Shown here in pieces: positions 5,378 to 14,197 of a DNA stretch of 29,101 bases (within the stretch, counting starts at the first letter, position 1; each line of letters opens with the position of its first letter). The DNA comes from an uncultured Lachnospiraceae bacterium. GTDB taxonomy: Bacteria > Bacillota > Clostridia > Lachnospirales > Lachnospiraceae. The stretch is from positions 1 to 29,101 of the forward strand of contig CAJUBR010000036.1 in NCBI GenBank assembly GCA_910584695.1, given 5' to 3'. The translations under genes were made by a program, and so were the position numbers. The notes beneath the pieces are model-generated. The model did no database searches. It was not told where the DNA came from and saw only the letters and a list, made by a program, of their open reading frames with translations.

Positions 5378-7057
5378 ATGAAACTAAAGACAAAAGTGGC
5401 ATTTATGGGGATGTTATGTGCCGCAGTTGCAATCCTGCTGAATCTTGTGATTTCCTTGCCAAGGGCACAGGTATTAATTGCGGACAGCGTGTCGAATAAT
5501 ATGTTAAATCTGGCGAAGGCATATGGAAAGATGGTAGAGATTCGAATCCAACAGAACGGAAATTCCATGATTTTACAGGAGGAATTACAGGAATTATTTC
5601 AGGGTGTAAAGGTAGACGGGGTGGATTCCTGCTATCCGTATTTTGTCAGTTCGAGCAATAAGGTGTTATATCATCCGGATGAGGAGCTAATCGGAACAGA
5701 GAATACCAATGAACTGGCCGGTCAGATCGTGAATGAGGTGAACAGCGGATTGAATCCGCAGATAGAACCTAAGGTAGTAGAATATATAGAGAATGGCAAA
5801 GAGATGATCGCAGGATATTATGTATTGGATAGCATTGGAAGTATTGTTGTGATTATAGCTGAGAAACAGGACGCAGTCAGTATGGCTTCTGAGTTAGTGA
5901 AGACCAATTTGGAGGCTGCACTGGTTGCAGTTGTTGTGGCATTAGTTGTGTCACTGTTTTTTGCAACGGTAGTGATCGGACCGATAAAACGTGTCAACAA
6001 AGTAATCGGGCAATGTGCATCTTTGGATTTTAGTAGTCGAAATGAATTACATAAGATCATAAAACGAAAAGATGAGGTTGGGGATATGAGCCGTGCCATG
6101 GAACAGTTACGGCAAGTGTTGATCGGCATGGTGGAGAAGATGTCTACAGTGTCCGGTGATTTGGTAACAGATGCGGATCATCTTGGAGAGATGGTAAGTG
6201 TACTGGAAAACCATTCTGAAAAGAACAGCCGAACTGCTTCTGCACTTTCTGACCTAATGAAATCTAATCAGGAAAGTACCAAACAGATTGATATCAATGT
6301 AGGCGGAATTAACAGGAATGTACAGGATATTAATGGTCAGACTCAAAAAGGTGTAGAGGTTGTCAGCAAAGTTATCCAGAATGCAGAGGCAATGAAAAAG
6401 AGTACCGAGATAGCCAGCCACAAGACCACAGAGATGTATCAGATTTTAAGAAAAGAGTCACAGGCTATTATGGAGCGTTCCAAGGACATTGATAAGATTA
6501 ACCAGTTGACAACAGGTATTGTTGAGATAACAGATCAGACTGAATTATTGGCTTTAAACGCTTCAATTGAGGCGGCTCGCGCAGGAGAGCAGGGAAAAGG
6601 CTTTGCAGTGGTGGCAGGAGAAATCAGTAATCTGGCACAACAGTCCAATGGACTGGCTTCCAGTATTATGGATACAACCGAACATGTCCGCAGTGTTACA
6701 GAAGATGCACTGGTCTGTTTGGAAAAGACAGTGGAATTCTTGGAAGGCACCATTATGAAGGATTATGAACATTTTCTGGAAATCAGCGGTGTTTATCTGT
6801 ACAATTCCAAAGAAATTGAAATGAATATGGCAAAAATCAGTGAATCTGTAGATTTGCTTCATTCTATGACGGAAGAGATCAAGGAAGGGGTAGACGAAAT
6901 ATCCCGGAGTATCAATGACAGTACAGAAGGTATTTCTGATGTGGAGGGTCAGGCAAAGCATCTATTAGAGATGGTAACCAAGGTATATGAACTTTCCGAT
7001 CAGACAAAATCAAGTTCCGATGCTTTAAGCCAGGTAGTGGATCACTTTGTAATTTAG
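5378..7057 (+). CDS. Methyl-accepting chemotaxis protein
   Basis: The product is 559 residues. The order is: membrane segment about 7-28; extracellular sensor about 29-175, Cache-like (YPYFVSSSNKVLYHPDEELI); membrane segment about 178-200; HAMP about 201-255; and a long coiled-coil signalling domain whose tip LLALNASIEAARAGEQGKGF (about 389-408) is the standard CheA/CheW contact. It should cluster with CheA/CheW and steer flagellar rotation, which implies a motile cell. ATG 5378 is preferred over GTG 5372 because AAGGAGG (5364-5370) is correctly spaced only for the ATG. It lies directly before a sugar-sensing and uptake block in the same direction, so its ligand may be the same sugar or its binding protein; that link is inferred. 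Confidence 0.93.
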   Translation: MKLKTKVAFMGMLCAAVAILLNLVISLPRAQVLIADSVSNNMLNLAKAYGKMVEIRIQQNGNSMILQEELQELFQGVKVDGVDSCYPYFVSSSNKVLYHPDEELIGTENTNELAGQIVNEVNSGLNPQIEPKVVEYIENGKEMIAGYYVLDSIGSIVVIIAEKQDAVSMASELVKTNLEAALVAVVVALVVSLFFATVVIGPIKRVNKVIGQCASLDFSSRNELHKIIKRKDEVGDMSRAMEQLRQVLIGMVEKMSTVSGDLVTDADHLGEMVSVLENHSEKNSRTASALSDLMKSNQESTKQIDINVGGINRNVQDINGQTQKGVEVVSKVIQNAEAMKKSTEIASHKTTEMYQILRKESQAIMERSKDIDKINQLTTGIVEITDQTELLALNASIEAARAGEQGKGFAVVAGEISNLAQQSNGLASSIMDTTEHVRSVTEDALVCLEKTVEFLEGTIMKDYEHFLEISGVYLYNSKEIEMNMAKISESVDLLHSMTEEIKEGVDEISRSINDSTEGISDVEGQAKHLLEMVTKVYELSDQTKSSSDALSQVVDHFVI

Positions 7058-7081
7058 TACAAGGTTCCAACGAAACCCTGC

Positions 7082-7090
7082 TGATATACT
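7082..7090 (+). promoter_or_regulatory. Extended -10 promoter for the sugar sensor operon
   Basis: TGATATACT is an extended -10 (TGn plus TATACT) in the 70-base gap between the chemoreceptor and the sensor operon; the -35 position is not conserved. The transcript would begin near 7097 and the ATG is at 7128. Confidence 0.4.
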
Positions 7091-7127
7091 CCGCATGGCT
7101 GTAATATCCGGATTGGGGAGAGAATGG

Positions 7128-8174
7128 ATGAAAGACAACAAATATGAGAATTATGTATCGGAAATAAAGCCCGGGAAGATGCTAGACAGATATTGGATGT
7201 TTATCATTGTCTTGTTAAGCCTTTTTACAGTCGTGATGGTTGGTCTGATCGTATTCACCCAGACACAAGTAAAAAAAAGCAAAGACAGCGAAACGAAATA
7301 TCAGTACCATTATATGTTCATAAGTCAAACAAGAAACTCTTTTATATCGGATAGAATCTATGAAGAAGCCAAAAAGCACGGAAAAGAAAATGAGATTTAT
7401 GTTGAACAGTTGGGAAGATTTTCGGATTCGAACTACGGAACCAGAGATTACCTCAAAATGGCAATGGATATGAAGGTAGACGGAATCATTTTAGAGGGTT
7501 CAGATGATGAGGAGGTTAGATTGTGTATCAATCAGGCATCCGATTCTGGAATACCGGTTGTCACTATTTTATCTGATTGTGCCGGAAGCAGGCGGAAGAG
7601 TTTTATTGAATTAGGGGATTATAATCTGGGCAGGGAATATGGCCGTGTGGTAATTAATATTACAGAGACAAGAACTCCAAAAGTAGTCTTATTGATGAAT
7701 GAAGCAGCGAAAGAAAAAGACAATGAAAATCAAATCGAAACCGGAATTCGGGAAACCTTTAAGAATGAGGGGAATCATCTGCAAGTGCAGTTTTCAATAC
7801 AACAGTTGGAAATATCCGGGGAATACAGTTCATCTGATAAGATTAGTGAAATTTTGTTGGATGAGAAAAAAAGACCTGACATTTTGATTTGTATGAATGA
7901 AAAAGATACCAAACTTGTATACCAGTCTCTGATTGATTATAATCTGGAGGGAGAAGTAAAAATTATTGGTTCCTGCGTGTCGGAATCTTTACTTAAGGCT
8001 GTCCGTGATGGAGGAATCGCAGCCTTGATTGATGTAAATACAGAGCAAACCGGAGTGCTTTGTGTAGATGCCTTGAATGACTACATTGAAAAAGGCAGGG
8101 TGAATAATTACATTATAGTGGATGATACTGTGATCACCAGTGCGAATGTAGAGAGGTATATAAAAGATGAATAG
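7128..8174 (+). CDS. Membrane-anchored sugar-binding sensor protein (XylFII-like)
   Basis: The product is 348 residues. The ATG at 7128 follows GGGGAG by seven bases and is better than the in-frame ATG at 7095. A short cytoplasmic start is followed by one membrane segment (about residues 20-41). A periplasmic-binding-protein type I fold (Peripla_BP_4) follows, with HYMFISQTRNSFISDRIYE, VDGIILEGSDDE, IPVVTILSD and DILICMNEKDTKLVYQSL. No lipobox is present, so it is anchored by the helix rather than by lipid. Such proteins do not feed a transporter; in Clostridium beijerinckii the homologous XylFII binds xylose and joins the kinase LytS. The next gene is a kinase whose ATG overlaps this stop by eight bases, which supports a complex. 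The sugar here is unknown. Confidence 0.82.
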   Translation: MKDNKYENYVSEIKPGKMLDRYWMFIIVLLSLFTVVMVGLIVFTQTQVKKSKDSETKYQYHYMFISQTRNSFISDRIYEEAKKHGKENEIYVEQLGRFSDSNYGTRDYLKMAMDMKVDGIILEGSDDEEVRLCINQASDSGIPVVTILSDCAGSRRKSFIELGDYNLGREYGRVVINITETRTPKVVLLMNEAAKEKDNENQIETGIRETFKNEGNHLQVQFSIQQLEISGEYSSSDKISEILLDEKKRPDILICMNEKDTKLVYQSLIDYNLEGEVKIIGSCVSESLLKAVRDGGIAALIDVNTEQTGVLCVDALNDYIEKGRVNNYIIVDDTVITSANVERYIKDE

Positions 8175-9654
8175 AGGAAGATGGACGTTTCAAGCACAGA
8201 TTATTTGTATCTTTTTGCTCACCTTTTCTGTGTTATTTCTAGTTAATCTTTATATGTATAGCAATATGAATACAATTATCGAAAATGTAGATAAGACTTA
8301 TGTGGGTAACAAAAATTTAATGGAGATCCGGGGAAAACTCGATGAGCTTCAGTCCTGTGTGACAGAATATCTGAATACCAGAAGCATAGATTCTTTGAAT
8401 CAATTTTATAACAGGGAGGAAGAGTATAGGGAGCTTTTGGAAACGCTGAATCATGAGATTATAGGTCAGGCAGATTTAATTATGGAAAAAAATATCCGTA
8501 ATATGTCACAAAGTTATTTAGAGGTGGCGAATAAAGCACTAAATGCCAAAAAAGAACGAGACATTGAGGGATATCAGGAATATTACGACGAGGTACAGGA
8601 GATGTTTGGATATCTGGTTACCTGTATCAACAGTTTAAATAGTACTTTATTTCGTAATAATTCGGATACCTATGATAAATTATTGGATTCTGTCCGCTTT
8701 ACTGAAATGATGTACAGTATGGTTCTTATGTTAACAGGATTTTTAAATATTTGTCTCATCATCGTATTGATAAGGAGAATTACCAGACCGTTGCTGGATT
8801 TGGCACAAACGGCAAAGGAAGTGGGAAAGGGAAATCTGGAGGTACAGTTAATTGAATCAAATAATCAGACAGAAATTGGCATTGTAATTCGTGCATTTAA
8901 TCAGATGGTAAACAGCCTGAAGGATTATATCGAAAAACTCCGCAAAAGTGTGGAGGCAGAGAGTGCACTTAGGGAAAATACTATTTTGATGGAAGCATAT
9001 TTAAAAGATGCCCAGTTAAGATATCTGCAGGCACAGATTAACCCACATTTTTTGTTTAATACATTAAATGCTGGAGCACAGTTAGCAATGTTGGAGGATG
9101 CAGATAAAACATATCGGTATATTCATAAAGTGGCAGATTTTTTCCGTTATATTGTAAAGAAAAACGATGGTCTGTCCACCGTTTCGGAGGAAATCGAACT
9201 GGTGGATGATTATATTTATATATTAAATGTACGGTATGCCGGAGAAATTTATTATCAGAAATGTGTGGAAGATGAGTTGTTAAATATCAGTATGCCAGGT
9301 ATGATCTTACAGCCGATTGTCGAAAATTGCATTAAACATGGTTTACATGATATAACATGGGAGAAAAAGATCACCTTAACGGTGGTAAGAGAATCGGATC
9401 ATGTCGTAATATCCGTGCGTGATAATGGAATCGGAATGACACAGGAGCAGATTAACAAGATTCTGAGTAATAAAAAGCCGGAAAAAGCAGATAGAGAAGA
9501 AGGAAGAGGAATTGGATTGGACAATGTAATTACAAGATTACATACATTTTATAATGATAAAGATGTGATTGAGATTACAAGTGTAGGCGATAATATGGGA
9601 ACGGAGGTTGCAATTTATATTCCAACGGCATATAAGGAGAAAGAACATGTATAA
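8167..9654 (+). CDS. Sensor histidine kinase, YesM/LytS type
   Basis: The product is 495 residues. Membrane segments lie at about 10-30 and 183-203. The 150-residue outside region is helical and looks like a four-helix bundle, which could pack against the anchored binding protein. A HAMP domain follows (about 204-256), then a coiled coil, the His_kinase motif QAQINPHFLFNTLN with phospho-acceptor His294, the N box PIVENCIKHG (383-392), and ATP-lid glycines DNGIGM (419-424) and GRGIGLDNV (446-454). It should autophosphorylate and pass phosphate to the downstream regulator. It overlaps both neighbours by eight bases (ATGAATAG at its start, ATGTATAA at its end), a sign of translational coupling. 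Confidence 0.93.
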   Translation: MNRGRWTFQAQIICIFLLTFSVLFLVNLYMYSNMNTIIENVDKTYVGNKNLMEIRGKLDELQSCVTEYLNTRSIDSLNQFYNREEEYRELLETLNHEIIGQADLIMEKNIRNMSQSYLEVANKALNAKKERDIEGYQEYYDEVQEMFGYLVTCINSLNSTLFRNNSDTYDKLLDSVRFTEMMYSMVLMLTGFLNICLIIVLIRRITRPLLDLAQTAKEVGKGNLEVQLIESNNQTEIGIVIRAFNQMVNSLKDYIEKLRKSVEAESALRENTILMEAYLKDAQLRYLQAQINPHFLFNTLNAGAQLAMLEDADKTYRYIHKVADFFRYIVKKNDGLSTVSEEIELVDDYIYILNVRYAGEIYYQKCVEDELLNISMPGMILQPIVENCIKHGLHDITWEKKITLTVVRESDHVVISVRDNGIGMTQEQINKILSNKKPEKADREEGRGIGLDNVITRLHTFYNDKDVIEITSVGDNMGTEVAIYIPTAYKEKEHV

Positions 9655-11248
9655 GATTATGATTGCAGATGATGAGAGCATTGTTATTGATGCATTGAAG
9701 TTCATTATTGAACGAAACTTTGAGGATGAATGTATCATTGAATCTGCAAAGACGGGAAGAAAGGTAATTGAACTGGCGGAATATTTCCGACCGGACATTG
9801 TTTTTATGGATATTCAGATACCGGGGATTAATGGGATTGAAGCAATGCGGGAAATTCGGAAGAATAATGCCCATATTCTTTTTATTGTGGTGAGTGCTTA
9901 TGTGAAATTCGATTATGCAAAGGATGCTATCGGAATAGGAGTACTGGATTATATCAACAAGCCAATCGAAAAAGATGTGATTGTTAAGATTCTTCGAACC
10001 GCAATGCAGCGGGTTGATGAAGAAAAGCATAAGCGCAGTATAGATTTGGAAAATAAGGAAAAATTAGAGATTGTTACGCCAATTATTGAAAATGGATTCA
10101 TTTATTCACTGCTTTATCAGAATAATGGGAAAGAGGAACTGGATAATTTCCGTACACTTTTAGGAATTGAGGAGGAAGCGGGTTATCTAATGTCTTTACA
10201 GTTTGGAGAGCTGTCGGATAAAGAAAGAATGGAAAATGTGATTGGAACCAGTGTCCGTCTGCAAAAAGAATATACAAAAATGAAAGATGTCATGAAAGCT
10301 TTTTTCCACTGTTGTGTTGGTGCAATGATGGGGAATATGATTCTTGCTTTTGTACCCCAGGATATTCCATCACAGGATGAGGAATATGGAATCCGTATTC
10401 GTATTATTGAAAATGCGAGAAAGATGGTCAGAGAACTTTCGCAGACTTTTGATGCAAAATTTCGTCTGGGAATTGGTGCAATTCATGAAATCCATAGCCT
10501 GTCAGAGTCTTATAATGAAGCAATGCGTTCTCTGGCATATAATAGTTCTGATTCGGTTGTACATGTGAATGATTTACCGATTCTTTGTAATTATGAGGAT
10601 GATTATCCGATTGAAACAGAGAATCTTCTATTTAAAAATGTGGAAGAAGGGAATCTCAACAAATCTATTTATTATGCAAAATGCTTTTTTGATTGGATGG
10701 TGGAGAATCACAGTCAGAATGTAATGGATATCAAATTAAAGGTGTTGGAATTTGTACTCCGGGCAGAGACCATTGGATTTGAGAGTGGTGGAATGGTATA
10801 CCGTTTTAATATGCGGAGCCAATACCTGGAAAATATTATGGGGATGCAGACGTACCAACAGCTATATGAATGGTTTGAAACAAAAATCAGTGAGGTGTGC
10901 CATAATATTTTAACCAAGAAGGAACAGAGTACAGTGGATATTGTGAAAAAGGCACAGCTTTATATTGAGCAGAATTATTCTAAGGATATTGTACTGGATG
11001 AGGTATCGAAGTATCTGCAGATTAGCCCATATTATTTCAGCAAATTATTTAAAAAGAGAACGGGAAATAATTTTATAGAATATCTCACTGCGGTCAGAAT
11101 AGAAAAGGCAAAAGAACTGCTGCGGAATTCTTCGAAAAGTATGAAAGAAATCTGTATGGAAGTGGGATATTCAGATGCGAATTATTTCAGCCGTACTTTT
11201 AAGAAAAATGTTGGTTTATCTCCAACAGAATATAAAGAGGAAAAATAG
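9647..11248 (+). CDS. AraC-type response regulator, YesN family
   Basis: The product is 533 residues. The receiver domain (about 1-120) has acidic pair D8/D9, phospho-acceptor Asp55 in FMDIQIPG, Ser83 and Lys105 in NKPIE. A long middle region (about 135-425) of unclear fold is typical of YesN proteins. Two AraC helix-turn-helix units occupy about 430-533, with VLDEVSKYLQISPYYFSKLF and MKEICMEVGYSDANYFSRTF. ATG 9647 is chosen because AAGGAGA ends seven bases before it; an upstream extension would lie inside the kinase gene. It probably activates the importer operon that starts 165 bases downstream. Confidence 0.93.
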   Translation: MYKIMIADDESIVIDALKFIIERNFEDECIIESAKTGRKVIELAEYFRPDIVFMDIQIPGINGIEAMREIRKNNAHILFIVVSAYVKFDYAKDAIGIGVLDYINKPIEKDVIVKILRTAMQRVDEEKHKRSIDLENKEKLEIVTPIIENGFIYSLLYQNNGKEELDNFRTLLGIEEEAGYLMSLQFGELSDKERMENVIGTSVRLQKEYTKMKDVMKAFFHCCVGAMMGNMILAFVPQDIPSQDEEYGIRIRIIENARKMVRELSQTFDAKFRLGIGAIHEIHSLSESYNEAMRSLAYNSSDSVVHVNDLPILCNYEDDYPIETENLLFKNVEEGNLNKSIYYAKCFFDWMVENHSQNVMDIKLKVLEFVLRAETIGFESGGMVYRFNMRSQYLENIMGMQTYQQLYEWFETKISEVCHNILTKKEQSTVDIVKKAQLYIEQNYSKDIVLDEVSKYLQISPYYFSKLFKKRTGNNFIEYLTAVRIEKAKELLRNSSKSMKEICMEVGYSDANYFSRTFKKNVGLSPTEYKEEK

Positions 11249-11270
11249 CATTTTTTTGTGTAGGACAATG

Positions 11271-11319
11271 AAAAAGCAAGAATGTGCTAATGAAGTAAAA
11301 ATAAATAAGAAAAAAGCAA
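11271..11319 (+). promoter_or_regulatory. Candidate regulator-binding direct repeats upstream of the importer
   Basis: AAAAAGCAA occurs at 11271-11279 and 11311-11319, start to start 40 bp (about four helical turns), each followed after one base by AAT. AraC-type regulators often bind spaced direct repeats upstream of a promoter with a poor -35 box, which is the arrangement here. The sequence is A-rich, so chance similarity is possible. Confidence 0.35.
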
Positions 11320-11361
11320 AAATTGACAGCAAGTAACAAGTTATTGCAGATGATTTGATGA

Positions 11362-11367
11362 TATAAT
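11362..11367 (+). promoter_or_regulatory. -10 box of the sugar importer operon, no -35 box
   Basis: A perfect TATAAT is present, but the -35 position reads AGTTAT. TTGCAG (11344-11349) is only 12 bp away. An activator-dependent promoter is therefore likely. The leader to the ATG is about 40 bases. Confidence 0.5.
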
Positions 11368-11413
11368 AATTTTGACAAAGAAATCACTATAAATTTTTAT
11401 GGAGGTAGAACGT

Positions 11414-12592
11414 ATGAAGAAAAAATTATTAAGCTTGTTACTGGCAACAATTATGGTTGTCGGGCTTGTGACAGGATGTGGCAATGGCGGTGAGGATGTT
11501 GCCTCAGGCGGATCTGGCGCAAGCAATATTGACAGCAATGTAACAGACTCTGGAGACGGTGGAAATAGTGGCGATGTACAGGTTGGTATTGTATTACCGA
11601 CCAAGGATGAGCCAAGATGGTTACAGGATCAGAAACAGTTTGAAACGATTCTTGGTGATGCCGGATTTACCAATCAGGTATTGTTCAGTCAGGGTTCTTC
11701 CGCAACAGAGAAGACAAACGTGGAGACATTGATTTCAAAGGGAATTAAAGTACTTATTATTTGTGCACAGGATGGTGCCGCAGCATCTGCCGCAGTAGAA
11801 GAAGCAAGAGATGCAGGAGTTAAAGTAATTGCTTATGATCGTTTGATTACAGGTACAGACGCAGTTGATTATTATGTAACATTTGATAGCTTTGCAGTAG
11901 GTGCTGCACAGGGACAGTACTTAATTGATAATGCACCATCAGGAAGCAACGTTCCTCTTTATTTATATGCTGGTGCAGCAACGGATAACAACGCATTTAT
12001 CTTCTTTGAGGGTGCGTGGAGTGTCCTTCAACCAAAGATTGCAGATGGTACATTTAAGATTGCAAATTCTTCTGAAGCAGAGGCATTAAAGGATAAAGCA
12101 GAATTATCCAGAGAAGAAATTGGTACGATTATTGGTCAGGTTACAACAGACTGGGATTTCAATGTAGCAAAATCAAAAGCAGAAGCTCATTTAACAGCTG
12201 CTAGTGCAGATGTGAAGGGAGACGTATTAGTTTTAGCTCCAAATGACGGAACTTCTCGTTCTATCGCTGACGTATTTGCAACAGATAAGGATATTACCAA
12301 ATATGTGATTACCGGACAGGATTCCGAAATGGCATCTGTTCAGTACATTATTGATGGCAAGCAGTCCATGACAGTATTTAAGGATACAAGAACATTGGCA
12401 GCAGATTCTGTAGCAATGGCAGTTGACATTCTGGATGGAAAAGAGCCGGCAACCGATTCCTCATACAATAACGAAAAGATTGATGTTCCTGCAAAGCAGA
12501 CAGCAATCGTTGTAGTAACGAAAGACAACGTGAAAGAAGCATTAATTGATTCTGGATATTATGAAGCCTCTGAATTCACAGGCTTAGAGTAA
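11414..12592 (+). CDS. chvE: Sugar-binding lipoprotein of a multiple-monosaccharide ABC importer
   Basis: The product is 392 residues. The ATG at 11414 follows GGAGG by eight bases. A lipoprotein signal peptide ends in LVTGC, with lipidated Cys22, then a Gly/Ser-rich tether. The mature part is a type I sugar-binding fold close in pattern to ChvE/XylF: VQVGIVLPTKDEPRWLQDQK, KVIAYDRLI, DNNAFIFFEGAWSVLQP, TGQDSEMASVQYIIDGKQSM and VFKDTRTLA. The family binds aldoses such as xylose, galactose, glucose or arabinose; the exact ligand cannot be read from sequence. It is the first gene of the importer operon, and a GC-rich hairpin separates it from the ATPase, which would keep the binding protein in excess. 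Confidence 0.9.
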   Translation: MKKKLLSLLLATIMVVGLVTGCGNGGEDVASGGSGASNIDSNVTDSGDGGNSGDVQVGIVLPTKDEPRWLQDQKQFETILGDAGFTNQVLFSQGSSATEKTNVETLISKGIKVLIICAQDGAAASAAVEEARDAGVKVIAYDRLITGTDAVDYYVTFDSFAVGAAQGQYLIDNAPSGSNVPLYLYAGAATDNNAFIFFEGAWSVLQPKIADGTFKIANSSEAEALKDKAELSREEIGTIIGQVTTDWDFNVAKSKAEAHLTAASADVKGDVLVLAPNDGTSRSIADVFATDKDITKYVITGQDSEMASVQYIIDGKQSMTVFKDTRTLAADSVAMAVDILDGKEPATDSSYNNEKIDVPAKQTAIVVVTKDNVKEALIDSGYYEASEFTGLE

Positions 12593-12612
12593 GGAAGAGA
12601 TAATTTTAGAGG

Positions 12613-12640
12613 CACCGGCTTTGAAAAAAGCCGGTGTTTC
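12613..12640 (+). terminator. Partial terminator between binding protein and ATPase genes
   Basis: CACCGGCTTT (12613-12622) pairs exactly with AAAGCCGGTG (12627-12636) and is followed by only TTTC. The weak T-run suggests leaky termination or 3'-end protection, which raises binding-protein mRNA relative to the ATPase and permease, a common pattern for such operons. Confidence 0.7.
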
Positions 12641-12658
12641 TATGAAGGGAGGTTTCCT

Positions 12659-14185
12659 ATGAGTGATTATATACTGGAAATGAAGCAGATTACAAAAGAG
12701 TTTCCGGGAGTAAAAGCACTGGATAATGTCAATTTCAAAGTAAAACGTGGAGAGATTCATTGTCTGGTAGGAGAAAATGGTGCGGGAAAATCCACGTTAA
12801 TGAAAGTGTTATCCGGAGTTTATCCTCATGGCACGTATTTCGGTGATATTGTATATAATGGGGAAGTTCAGAATTTTAGGAAAATTTCAGATAGTGAGGA
12901 AAAGGGAATTGTTATCATTTATCAGGAGCTTGCTTTGATTCCAGAACTCAGTATATATGAAAATATCTTTTTTGGGCATGAGATACTGAAGGGAAGGAAT
13001 ATTGACTGGAATGAAACCATTGTACAGGCAACTGAGATGTTGAAAAAGGTGGGCCTAAAGGCAGATCCGTCTATGAAGGTAAAGGAGCTTGGCGTCGGTA
13101 ACCAACAGTTGGTGGAGATTGCAAAGGCATTAAGCAAGAATGTTAAATTATTGATTTTGGATGAGCCGACGGCATCACTGAATGAAGATGACAGCCAGAA
13201 TCTGCTAAAGCTAATTCGGGAATTGAAGGAGCAGGGGGTAACCTGTATTATGATTTCTCACAAATTACGAGAGATTACTGCAATTGCGGATACGATTACG
13301 GTTCTTCGGGATGGAGCAACTATATGTTCTTTGGATGCAAACGAGCGAAAGATTGAAGAAGCGGAGATTATAAAATACATGGTAGGGCGTGAGATGGATA
13401 ATATCTATCCGAAACGTGAGAAACATGAATTTGGAGATGTGGCACTGGAATTAAAAGATTGGACCGTGTTTGATCCTGTTAAGGACCGGGAGATCTTACA
13501 TAATGTGAATATTAATGTACGAAAAGGTGAAATAGTTGGAATTCAGGGGTTAATGGGAGCCGGCCGGACGGAACTTGCACTTAGTATGTTTGGGAATCCA
13601 ACCGGGTATAAACTGACGGCAGGAGAATTATTTTTAAGCGGTGAGAAGGTACATTTTAAACATCCGAAGGAAGCGATTAAAGCCGGGCTTGCATATGTAA
13701 CAGAGGACCGGAAAGGAAACGGTTTGATATTAATGCAGGATATCCGTTATAATACTACGATTGCAAATCTGGAGGCATTGGTCGAAAAAATAGCAATTAA
13801 TGAAAATGAAGAGATTAATGTGGCAAATAGTTACAAAAAATCAATTAATATCAAAGCACCTTCGATTGAACAAAAAGTCGGAAACTTAAGCGGTGGTAAC
13901 CAGCAGAAGGTTCAGATTGCAAAGTGGATGTTTGCAAAGCCACAAGTGTTGATTTTAGATGAGCCTACCAGGGGAATTGATGTCGGAGCAAAATATGAGA
14001 TCTATTCATTGATGAATAAGCTGGTAGATGAAGGGATGAGTATTATTATGATTTCTTCGGAGCTTCCAGAGGTTCTGGGCATGAGTGACCGTTTGTATGT
14101 TATGTCGGAAGGAACGATTACGGGTGAGATGCTTGTGGAGGATGCGAGTGAAGAAAAAGTCATGGCAATGGCGATTAAATCATAG
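12659..14185 (+). CDS. mmsA: Double-domain ATPase of the multiple-monosaccharide ABC importer
   Basis: The product is 508 residues with two fused ATPase halves, as in the CUT2 class. The first half has Walker A GENGAGKST (38-46), a VGNQQ signature and Walker B LLILDEPTASL. The second half has a degenerate P-loop GLMGAGRTEL (about residue 297), signature LSGGNQQKV (about 410) and VLILDEPTRGIDVG. The degenerate second P-loop is normal for RbsA/XylG/GguA proteins. The insertion PHGTYFGDIVYNG favours the GguA/XylG branch over RbsA. GGGAGG precedes the ATG. It powers sugar uptake with the permease that follows 12 bases later. Confidence 0.93.
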   Translation: MSDYILEMKQITKEFPGVKALDNVNFKVKRGEIHCLVGENGAGKSTLMKVLSGVYPHGTYFGDIVYNGEVQNFRKISDSEEKGIVIIYQELALIPELSIYENIFFGHEILKGRNIDWNETIVQATEMLKKVGLKADPSMKVKELGVGNQQLVEIAKALSKNVKLLILDEPTASLNEDDSQNLLKLIRELKEQGVTCIMISHKLREITAIADTITVLRDGATICSLDANERKIEEAEIIKYMVGREMDNIYPKREKHEFGDVALELKDWTVFDPVKDREILHNVNINVRKGEIVGIQGLMGAGRTELALSMFGNPTGYKLTAGELFLSGEKVHFKHPKEAIKAGLAYVTEDRKGNGLILMQDIRYNTTIANLEALVEKIAINENEEINVANSYKKSINIKAPSIEQKVGNLSGGNQQKVQIAKWMFAKPQVLILDEPTRGIDVGAKYEIYSLMNKLVDEGMSIIMISSELPEVLGMSDRLYVMSEGTITGEMLVEDASEEKVMAMAIKS

Positions 14186-14197
14186 GAGGTAGTAGAT

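Noticed and set aside
6563..6961. 132-codon open frame on the minus strand
   Set aside because: Antisense shadow of the chemoreceptor signalling domain.
11249..11413. Catabolite-repression (cre) site before the sugar importer
   Set aside because: No sequence with the central CG and flanking TG/CA of a cre site was found.
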